A stretch of 64,000 nt of DNA. Origin: Palsa-504 sp963795795 (GTDB lineage: Bacteria > Actinomycetota > Actinomycetes > Streptosporangiales > Streptosporangiaceae). A model generated the notes under the pieces. It worked only from the letters and a program-made list of their open reading frames with translations, had not been told where the DNA came from and ran no database searches. Every line of letters begins with the position of its first letter. The first letter of the stretch is position 1. Location: the NCBI GenBank assembly GCA_963795795.1, contig CAWCJS010000006.1:1-64000 (forward strand), in the 5' to 3' direction. Positions 34,182 to 40,936 of this stretch are shown piece after piece. Both the position numbers and the translations under genes were made by a program.

Positions 34182-35120
34182 TCAGGCTCCGCTTTCGCTA
34201 GTGGTTGCCGCCCCGGGAACCGCGGCGTGGTACTCCACGCTGCTCGCGGTCAGTTCCATGAACGCCTCCTCGAGCGAGGCGTGGACCGTGGTCAGCTCGT
34301 GCAGCCTGATGGCCTGCTCAAACGCGATGTCGCCAACCGCCTCCGCGGTCATCCCGCGGATCTCGATGGCACCATCGTCGTCGGTGGCCGTGGTCGCGCC
34401 CTCGGCGGTCACGCCCTTGATCAGGTCCTCCGCCATCGGGGTGCGCACCCGCACGGCCGCGCCGGAGGAACGCGCGATGAACTCCGACATCGAGCAGTCG
34501 GCGATCAGCTTGCCCCGGCCGATCACGATCAGGTGGTCGGCGGTGGACTCCATCTCCGACATCAGGTGGCTGGAGACGAAGACCGTGCGCCCCTCCGCGG
34601 CCAGAGCCTTCATCAGGTTCCTGATCCACAAGATGCCCTCGGGGTCCAGCCCGTTGACCGGCTCGTCGAACATAAGCACCCGGGGATCACCGAGCAAGGT
34701 CGCGGCGATGCCAAGACGCTGGCTCATGCCGAGCGAGAACCCCTTGGACCGCTTCTTCGCCACCTCGGAGAGGCCGACAAGCTCGAGGACCTCGCCGACG
34801 CGGCGTTTCGGCAAGTTGTTGGTCTGCGCCAGGCAGAGCAGGTGGTTGTAGGCCGACCGGCCGCCGTGCACCGCCTTCGCGTCGAGCAGCGCGCCGACCT
34901 CGCGCATCGGGTAACCCAGGTCGTGGTAGTCGCGGCCGTCCACCGTGATTCTGCCAGCGTCCGGGTAGTCAAGCCCGAGGATGCACCGCATCGTAGTGGT
35001 CTTGCCGGCCCCGTTCGGGCCCAGAAAGCCGGTGACCATGCCCGGCTCAATGCCGAACGTCAGCCCGTCGACGGCGGTTTTCTCCCCGTACCGCTTCGTG
35101 AGGCCCTGCACCTTAATCAT
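34182..35120 (-). CDS. ABC transporter ATPase
   Basis: 312 residues; ATG 35120 follows GAGGGAGAGGA. Walker A is GPNGAGKT, the signature FSLGMSQRLG (LSGGQ equivalent), Walker B VLMFDEPVNGLDPEG and the switch His in FVSSHL. The C-terminal ~90 residues form the extra domain of DrrA/bacitracin-type export ATPases. It powers the permease encoded three bases downstream. Confidence 0.93.
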   Translation of the reverse strand: MIKVQGLTKRYGEKTAVDGLTFGIEPGMVTGFLGPNGAGKTTTMRCILGLDYPDAGRITVDGRDYHDLGYPMREVGALLDAKAVHGGRSAYNHLLCLAQTNNLPKRRVGEVLELVGLSEVAKKRSKGFSLGMSQRLGIAATLLGDPRVLMFDEPVNGLDPEGILWIRNLMKALAAEGRTVFVSSHLMSEMESTADHLIVIGRGKLIADCSMSEFIARSSGAAVRVRTPMAEDLIKGVTAEGATTATDDDGAIEIRGMTAEAVGDIAFEQAIRLHELTTVHASLEEAFMELTASSVEYHAAVPGAATTSESGA

Positions 35121-35541
35121 TAAAATGTCCTCTCCCTCGTGACATGGGTCTGATTCTGGCCATCCGCCGGGCTCGCCCGCGTCCGGCCTGCGGCCGGCCA
35201 GGGAAGGATCGATGTGGTGATGCTCATAACCGGCTCCTCAGCCAGTAGCGAGTCTCGCGTGCGCGGCAGCCAGTCTTACCTGGCAGGTCACGGTGCGCTA
35301 GGCACGTGCCGGGCCCTTCGCCATCCTTTGCCGCGTGCCTTGCGGGCACCGGCCCGAACGCAAAAAAATCCGGATCCCGCGCTGCACCCGCGGTATTCAC
35401 GGGGCAGCCGCCGGGGTCCGGAGCAGCATTTTCAGCATACGCTCCGCCGGCCCCCGCGAACATGGCGCACAGCGCTCCGGGGATGACCTCTTCGGTGGCC
35501 CAGGCGACGGACGCTGGTGCGGGGCTGCTGGTCCTCGCTTG
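35121..35541. other. intergenic, long imperfect dyad
   Basis: About 420 bases without a supported gene. TCCGGATCCC near 35369 and GGGGTCCGGA near 35410 match at 9 of 10 positions and could pair across about 35 bases. It lies downstream of the L,D-transpeptidase stop and upstream of the ABC genes, so it may hold a terminator and the exporter promoter. Confidence 0.35.
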
Positions 35542-36512
35542 CTAGCTGGTGATCATGACGGGGCTTCCGAGGGGAATCCGGGACAGTGCCCGTAGTGCGG
35601 CGGCAGGGACCCGGACGCAGCCGTGGCTGGCCGCGTGGCCGAACACGGCCGGGTCTGGCCAGCCGTGCAGGGCGACGGTGCCGGGGCCGCCGCCGAAGGT
35701 GATCCAGGGTGTCGGAGTGCGTGCCGAGCGGGAGGATCAGCGGGCTGTAGGTCGGGTGCGGTGGTACCAGCGAGGCGAGCAGGAACGTGCGCCCCGCCGG
35801 GGTCGGCGTGCCGGGGGCGCCGTCGGCCACCGTCCACGTTCCCAGGCTGCGGCCAGCGTCGAGGATAGTCAGCCGGTAGGTGGTGAGGTTGATGTCGATC
35901 TGGTAGGGGGTGTAGGCCGTCCGCAGTCCTCCGCCGACGCGGATCCAGCCGGTGGACCGGTTCGGCCGCGTGGGCAGCAGGATCCGGTCCCAGCCTGGCT
36001 TGGACTGTACGACTGGGACCCAGGTGGGGCTCCCGAGTTCGGTGGTAGGCAGCACCGCCACTGCCGGGCCGCCCGGGCGGGCGTAGATCACCCGGGTCGT
36101 CGCGGGATGTATCACGATTCCTGTTTCTCGTGCAAACGGAGCTGGATCCTGCGGCGCCGCGGGCGTTGTCCCGTACGTGGTGGCCATCGGCAATCGCGCT
36201 GTCTGAGCGGCGGAGAAGCGCATGGCCTGCACCGGGCTGGGCTGGGCAGAGGCCTGCGGCGGCGCCCCAGTGGCTTGCAGCGCCCCGGTGGCTTGCGGCG
36301 CCCCGGTGGCTTGCGGCGCGCCCAGTGGCACGCCCCGGCGCCGTGGCGGCTGGCTGGACAGTGGGACGCGGCGGCCCGGTGGCGTACGGCGGGCCGACCA
36401 TCCCGCAGCCCGTGGCCAGGACAGCGACGGTCATCGTGATGACCGGCATGGCCGCCGTTGCCTTTGCCGCGGCGCGGCGGCGGAGCCGGTCAAATCGGAA
36501 GTGATCATGCAT
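35542..36512 (-). pseudogene. L,D-transpeptidase, frameshifted
   Basis: ATG 36512 (GGAGG upstream) begins a secreted protein with a hydrophobic leader and TGC that may be a weak lipobox. Two frame changes follow. One lies at a four-base C run at 36333-36336, before three Ala-Pro-Gln-Ala-Thr-Gly repeats. The other lies at a GGG at 35707-35709. With both corrected the frame reads through SH3-like and YkuD domains: YQIDINLTTYRLTILD, ILPLGTHSDTWITFGGG, then HGWPDPAVFGHAASHGCVRV with the catalytic Cys of SHGC, ending at 35542. It would make 3-3 peptidoglycan cross-links. Each lesion is one base in a C/G run. Confidence 0.75.
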
Positions 36513-36940
36513 GGAAAGGCCTCCGGGATAGAAAGAATCAAAGACCCGAGGCACCATATTCGGCAGCTCTTTTTATCGAGCGCGCCGGCCGTTACCTGTC
36601 ATGGAAAACGCGCGGCCCGGTCTAGGCATAACGACGCTGAGCCTGTGATTGTGCCTGAACTGTAACACGGCAGAACACCGGCAGGAAAGAGACGTTTTTC
36701 CGGTAATTTCCTGATTAGTGTAGCTATAAAAGATCTTAATACCCGAGAAATAATTTAACGGGCGGCGAAGGATCCTTTACCGCGAAATTCGTGTAGCGTG
36801 ATACTTGACCTGGCAGGCCCCTAGACCGGGATGACTACTGATTAACCAGTGGGGGCACCTGGAATTTACATCCGGCCATGCCAGCTGGGCGCCAGGGCTT
36901 CACGGCCCTCATGATCCCTATTCTCCAGGAAAAAGCCATT
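36513..36940. other. AT-rich intergenic region
   Basis: About 430 bases between divergent genes for two envelope/secreted proteins. Positions 36660-36800 are strikingly AT-rich for this genome (runs such as TTTTTCCGGTAATTTCC and GAAATAATTTAAC). This is probably a regulatory or transferred segment serving the ice-binding gene. No open frame is convincing. Confidence 0.5.
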
Positions 36941-38062
36941 ATGGAAAAGAATGCGCACATGAAGAAAATCGGCAGCAGGCGCGCTGGCCACTTCCGGCTG
37001 GCGGCCTGGCCCGCGGTCGCGGTCGCCGGTGCCATAGCCATACCCACAGCGATAGCCATAGCTATCTTCAGTCAGTCGGCAATTGCCGCGACCGCCCCGG
37101 TAGGTCTCGGGACGGCCGGCAGTTACGCGGTCCTGGCCGGGTCCACCGTCACTAACACCGGCCCGAGCGTCATCAGCGGAAACCTCGGCGTGAGCCCAGG
37201 GACCGCCGTGACCGGGTTCCCTCCCGGCACCGTTAACAGCGGCACCATACACGCGGCCGACGCCGCCGCGGGGGACGCCCAGGCCGACCTGACCACCGCC
37301 TACAACGATGCCGCCGGGCGAGTCAAATCAGCTTCCATCGGCGGCTTCATCGGCGCCGGCCACACCTTCGCGCCCGGTGTATACAACGCCACCTCCTCGC
37401 TGGACGTCGGCGGTTCGCTGACCCTGGACGCGCAGGGCGACCCGAACGCGGTCTTCATATTCCAGGCCGGCTCCACCCTCGGCACTGACACGGGTACCAC
37501 GATCCGCCTCACCAACGGCGCCCAGGCCTGCAACGTCTTCTGGCAGGTGGGCAGCTCCGCGACACTCGGTACAGGTTCCACCTTCCAGGGCACCATCCTG
37601 GCCCTGACCTCGATCACGGTGCAGACCGGCGACACCATCACCGGCCGCGCGCTGGCCCGTAATGGCGCCGTGACCCTCGACGACGACACCATCATCGTGC
37701 CTTCCTGCACGACCGGCACGGGCCCGACAGCAACCAGCACCGGCCCGACGCCAACCGGCACCGGCACCGGCACCGGCCCGACGCCAACCGGCACCGGCAC
37801 CGGCCCGACGCCAACCGGCACTGGCACCGGCCCGACGCCAACCGGCACCGGCACTGGCACCGGCACCGGCACCTTCCCGACGCCAACCGGCACTGGCACC
37901 GGCACCTTCCCGACACCAACCGGCACCGGCACCGGCCCGACACCAAACGTCACACGCCCAGCGCCGACACCGACACCGACCGGCACCAGCCCGACACCGA
38001 CCGGCACCACGCCTGCTCCTATACCTACACCTGTCGGCACCCCCTTCCCGGTGACCGGCTGA
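36941..38062 (+). CDS. secreted ice-binding-type protein (DUF3494)
   Basis: 373 residues from ATG 36941 (AGGAAA upstream). A secretion signal (AVAVAGAIAIPTAIAIAIFS) precedes a DUF3494 ice-binding domain: GLGTAGSYAVLAGSTVTNTG, then SVISGNLGVSPG, TFAPGVYNATSSLDVGGSLT, FIFQAGSTLGTDTGTTIRLT and CNVFWQVGSSATLGTGSTFQ. This beta-solenoid binds ice or, in other members, surfaces. The last ~115 residues are Pro-Thr-Gly-Thr-Gly repeats, like a wall-spanning stalk. The end FPVTG resembles a sorting motif, but no membrane helix follows. Confidence 0.85.
   Translation: MEKNAHMKKIGSRRAGHFRLAAWPAVAVAGAIAIPTAIAIAIFSQSAIAATAPVGLGTAGSYAVLAGSTVTNTGPSVISGNLGVSPGTAVTGFPPGTVNSGTIHAADAAAGDAQADLTTAYNDAAGRVKSASIGGFIGAGHTFAPGVYNATSSLDVGGSLTLDAQGDPNAVFIFQAGSTLGTDTGTTIRLTNGAQACNVFWQVGSSATLGTGSTFQGTILALTSITVQTGDTITGRALARNGAVTLDDDTIIVPSCTTGTGPTATSTGPTPTGTGTGTGPTPTGTGTGPTPTGTGTGPTPTGTGTGTGTGTFPTPTGTGTGTFPTPTGTGTGPTPNVTRPAPTPTPTGTSPTPTGTTPAPIPTPVGTPFPVTG
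37713..38020 (+). repeat. tandem Thr-Pro-Thr-Gly repeat tract
   Basis: A low-complexity DNA tract made of units around CCGACGCCAACCGGCACCGG, repeated about ten times with short insertions. It encodes the Pro/Thr/Gly stalk of the ice-binding protein. Such tracts vary in length by slippage. Confidence 0.85.
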
Positions 38063-38117
38063 GGATTCCGCTTCCCGGCGTCCGGTTAGGATCCCGCCGA
38101 TCTCCCAGGCGAGTGGT

Positions 38118-38152
38118 GCCCGTGCGCCCCGCGTAGGCGCGGGCGCACGGGC
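38118..38152 (+). terminator. hairpin after the ice-binding gene
   Basis: GCCCGTGCGCC at 38118-38128 pairs perfectly with GGCGCACGGGC at 38142-38152. It lies 55 bases beyond the stop. The stem is very GC-rich and lacks a T-run, as usual for actinobacterial terminators. Confidence 0.65.
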
Positions 38153-38328
38153 GGGAGCACCGTGAAGTCCGCTATGACGGCGGCAACTGTCCACGCCGAC
38201 CTCAGCGGCGGGCCGGCACCTCAGGGCCTGCCGCCGACGAGATCTCACGATGGTGGCAGACCCATTCCCTGCATCGTCCCGATACTTCCGAGCGGCGAGC
38301 GGCCCGCGCGGGTCCGTGGCGTGCACCA

Positions 38329-38664
38329 TCAGGCGAACGCCACGCCGCGATGGAATCGGTTGCCACGGCAGGCCGCTCCCGCATGGCGCCGGGAGCGGCA
38401 AATCATTCCTCCAGCACGTGCGGGCTGCGGTCGACTGATGCTGCCGCGCCCGGAGACTTGGTCAGCGGTCTGCGCGAGGCCGAAGACCAGGGCCAGGTGC
38501 GGGTGCGGCGGGTCCGCGTGGGCGGTCAGCGCGGAATATGAGCACAGCTGGTATCGCCTGGTCACTGGGATGCCGATGGCCGTCAGCCCTGCGGCCAGGA
38601 CAGCTTCGTCTCCGCCGAGTCCGCCGGCCTCGGCGCGGCCGGTGCTGGCGTCGGGGACAGTCAC
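38329..38664 (-). CDS. unknown open frame coupled to hydrolase
   Basis: 111 codons. GTG 38664 overlaps the TGA of the upstream hydrolase (GTGA), suggesting translational coupling. The product has DEAVLAAGLTAIGIPVTRRY and HPHLALVFGLAQTAD, faintly like the end of a MocR/aminotransferase-type protein, then a disordered tail. I do not recognise a family and it may be a relic. The rest of 38153-38328 shows nothing. Confidence 0.3.
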   Translation of the reverse strand: MTVPDASTGRAEAGGLGGDEAVLAAGLTAIGIPVTRRYQLCSYSALTAHADPPHPHLALVFGLAQTADQVSGRGSISRPQPARAGGMICRSRRHAGAACRGNRFHRGVAFA

Positions 38665-39536
38665 ACGGGGGTAGCGATGTCGTGCGGTTGGACGTCGAGG
38701 AAATCGATGACCCTGCGCACGAAGCGCTCGACGTACTGGAAATGGGCGCCGTGGCCGGAGTCGGGAAGCAGCATCAGCTCGGCGTCGGGGAGGCGCTGGT
38801 AGAGGTGGTAGGAGTTGATCGTCGGTATGACGATGTCGTTGCTGCCGTTGACGACGAGGGCGGGCTGGGCGATCCCGTCAAGGTAGCCGAAGTTGTCCGC
38901 GGGTGCTGAGGCCCACCCCCGGGCGGCAGCACGGTATGCGGCGATGGTCTCGTCGCTGACGGGGACATCCCGGTCGTCGGTGCGCGCCGTGATGCGGGAG
39001 ATGAAGGCGCGGCCGGCGGCCTGGCTTTCCTTGGACGGCGAGAACATGATGGGCAGCCACATGTCCTCGCCGAGCTCGTCTCGCCGGGTGAACAACGGCG
39101 CGACCTCGGGGACCTGCCGGGCGATGGCGTCACCGCCACGGGGTCCGGTGCCCACAAGGACGAGCCTGCGTACCAGGTCAGGGTGGTCCAGGGCGATCAG
39201 CTGGGCGATCTCGCCGCCCATGGAGTGGCCGAGGATGTCGACGGACCTCAGGCCGAGGCCGTCGATGAAGCTGGCGGCGTCGGCCGCCAGGCCCGCGATG
39301 GTGTGCGGGACGGTGCCGGTGCTACGGCCGACGCCGGCGTTGTCGAACAGGATGATCTCGCGCCCCGCTGCCAGCGCGTCGCTGATGGCAGGGTCGAAGT
39401 TGTCGAGGTTGCCCATGAAGTGCTGGGTGAAGACCAGCGGCGGGCCGGCCGGGGTCCCGAAGCGGCGGTAGGCGAAACGGGTGCCGCCGATGTCCAGGAA
39501 CTGGGTGAGAGCGGTCGTAGCAAGGGAAACGATCAT
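38661..39536 (-). CDS. alpha/beta hydrolase
   Basis: 291 residues. LGHSMGGEIAQLIALDHPDL is the nucleophile elbow. IILFDNAGVGRSTGTVP is the preceding loop (GxGxS pattern), the acid is likely in NGSNDIVIP and the His in PDSGHGAHFQ. The oxyanion segment FTQHFMGNLDNFDP departs from the usual HG. It is a haloperoxidase/BioH-like hydrolase of unknown substrate. It follows the secreted hydrolase on the same strand by 106 bases, with a strong hairpin between them. Confidence 0.87.
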   Translation of the reverse strand: MIVSLATTALTQFLDIGGTRFAYRRFGTPAGPPLVFTQHFMGNLDNFDPAISDALAAGREIILFDNAGVGRSTGTVPHTIAGLAADAASFIDGLGLRSVDILGHSMGGEIAQLIALDHPDLVRRLVLVGTGPRGGDAIARQVPEVAPLFTRRDELGEDMWLPIMFSPSKESQAAGRAFISRITARTDDRDVPVSDETIAAYRAAARGWASAPADNFGYLDGIAQPALVVNGSNDIVIPTINSYHLYQRLPDAELMLLPDSGHGAHFQYVERFVRRVIDFLDVQPHDIATPV

Positions 39537-39567
39537 GGCTGGCTTGCTCCGTTAGGGTCCGGGCCCG

Positions 39568-39602
39568 CCGACGGTCCCGCCCGCTGAGGCGAGGACCGTC
39601 GG
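39568..39602 (-). terminator. hairpin between two hydrolase genes
   Basis: CCGACGGTCC at 39568-39577 pairs perfectly with GGACCGTCGG at 39593-39602 (15-base loop). It lies between the stop of the 39643-40494 gene and the start of the next, so it may terminate or attenuate read-through. Confidence 0.55.
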
Positions 39603-39642
39603 CTGTTGGCGGGTGAAGTGAGGGCTCGCGTGGTGCTGAGCG

Positions 39643-40494
39643 TCAGGTGGTGGCCTGGACGGCCTGCAGGATGACGCTGGTCACGACGCCGGGGTCCGAG
39701 ATCATGGACAGGTGCGGAGCGTCTACTTCGGTGATGTGGGCGTGCGCGTTCTCGGCCATGGCCAGCTGCAACGCCAGCGGGATGGCGTGGTCGGCGGTTC
39801 CGACCACGGCCCAGGACGGGATGGTCTCCCAGGCCGGGAAACCAGATGGCTGGGTGAGGGCGATCGTGGCCAGCGGCGCCTGGTCGGCGGCCAGGGCCTG
39901 GGCCTCGCGGGCGGGCAGCCCGTTGGCCATGCACGACGGGAACGCGCTCTGGGTGATGTAGGCGTCCCCGACGCCTGCGGGAGCACCGGGGAACGGCACC
40001 ACCGTGAGGTTCGACGGATTGGCGCACGATCCGGGATAGGCGGCCAGGAGCTGCGCGAGGGTCTGGCCCTGGGCGGGCGCGAAGGCATCCACGTAGACCA
40101 GCGCCTTGACCTGGCTGTCGCCGGTGGCGGCGTTGGTAATGACGTCCCCGCCGTAGGAGTGGCCGACCAGCACGATGGGCCCGGAAATGCTGTGCAGGAA
40201 GTCGGCCAGGTACGCGGAGTCATAGGTGAGCCCCTGCAGCGGGTTCGGCGGCGCGTCGACGGTGTAGCCGTCGGCTTGCAGCCGCCGGATGACGCCGTAC
40301 CAGCTCGCCGTGTTGGCCCAGGCTCCGTGCTCGAGCACAATGGTGGGCTTAGGCCCGCCGCTGTGGACGGCGCGAGTCGTCGCCTGGGCGGGGGCGATCT
40401 GGCTGAGGGGGATGATCAGGGCGGCGATGGCCAGGGCCAGGGCCGGGATGATGAGGCGCAGCCTGGCAGGGCGTGCGGCTCGGGCAATGTTCAC
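39643..40494 (-). CDS. secreted alpha/beta hydrolase
   Basis: 283 residues with a signal peptide (LIIPALALAIAALIIPLSQI, then APAQA). LEHGAWANTASWYGVI and LVGHSYGGDVI give the oxyanion region and nucleophile. The His is probably in DAPHLSMISDP. It is a paralogue of the hydrolases at 16408 and 47380 but is exported. Copy A of the composite promoter (40573-40619) lies about 80-125 bases upstream in the correct orientation, placing it in the proposed LAL regulon. Confidence 0.88.
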   Translation of the reverse strand: MNIARAARPARLRLIIPALALAIAALIIPLSQIAPAQATTRAVHSGGPKPTIVLEHGAWANTASWYGVIRRLQADGYTVDAPPNPLQGLTYDSAYLADFLHSISGPIVLVGHSYGGDVITNAATGDSQVKALVYVDAFAPAQGQTLAQLLAAYPGSCANPSNLTVVPFPGAPAGVGDAYITQSAFPSCMANGLPAREAQALAADQAPLATIALTQPSGFPAWETIPSWAVVGTADHAIPLALQLAMAENAHAHITEVDAPHLSMISDPGVVTSVILQAVQATT

Positions 40495-40572
40495 TGTGAG
40501 CTACCTTTCCGGGGATGCCGAGCGTCCGTTCGGTCGCATAAGAGGTGTTAAGCAGGCAACTCCCCTGTTTCG

Positions 40573-40619
40573 ACTGTGCCGCAGGGAGCCGGCGGCGGGT
40601 ATCCGCAGCGTCACTGCAC
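40573..40619 (-). promoter_or_regulatory. composite promoter copy A
   Basis: Minus strand reads GTGCAGT, GACGCTGC, GGATACC, 19 bases, then CACAGT as probable -10. It points at the secreted hydrolase (start 40494). One of five near-identical layouts in 40.5-47.4 kb. Confidence 0.75.
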
Positions 40620-40672
40620 TTCTGCACGCTTGAGGCGGGGCCACACCCCGTGCCGCCGGGTCTCCGGGGTGT

Positions 40673-40885
40673 CTAGATAGTCAGCACGATCTTGCCGGTG
40701 GTGCGGCCGGACTCGAGGAGCTGGTGGGCCTTGGCCGCCTCGGTCAGGGGCAGCATCGTCTGAAGATGGACGCGGAGCTGCCCGGAATCGACCAGCCCCG
40801 GCCCAAGGCTTCGAGGCCGGGATAGTCGGGCTCGACGGACACGCCGGCGAAGCGGGCGGCGCGTCGGGCTATCACCATCGTGCGG
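40673..40885 (-). pseudogene. quinone oxidoreductase C-terminal relic
   Basis: One frame gives MVIARRAARFAGVSVEPDYP and GLEALG. After a one-base shift at a C run (40796-40799) the other gives LVDSGQLRVHLQTMLPLTEA and AKAHQLLESGRTTGKIVLTI to a TAG. This is the end of a zinc-type alcohol dehydrogenase/NADPH:quinone oxidoreductase; the N-terminal ~230 residues are missing. Composite promoter copy B abuts the remnant, so a deletion seems to have joined promoter and tail. Confidence 0.7.
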
Positions 40886-40924
40886 CGCGAGGCTGCGGGC
40901 CGGGTATCCGCAGCGCTACTGCAT
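40877..40924 (-). promoter_or_regulatory. composite promoter copy B
   Basis: Minus strand reads ATGCAGT, AGCGCTGC, GGATACC, 20 bases, then CACGAT. The 8-base middle is identical to copy D. It faces the quinone oxidoreductase relic and lies just beyond the LAL regulator stop. Confidence 0.75.
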
Positions 40925-40936
40925 CAGCCGGATGGC

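Noticed and set aside
36722..36742. AAAAGATCTTAAT similar to the IS630 end
   Set aside because: Only the palindromic core matches; no partner end, TA context or transposase nearby.
36781..36900. Possible riboswitch before the ice-binding gene
   Set aside because: Some local hairpins but no match to c-di-GMP, c-di-AMP or other aptamer signatures I can recall.
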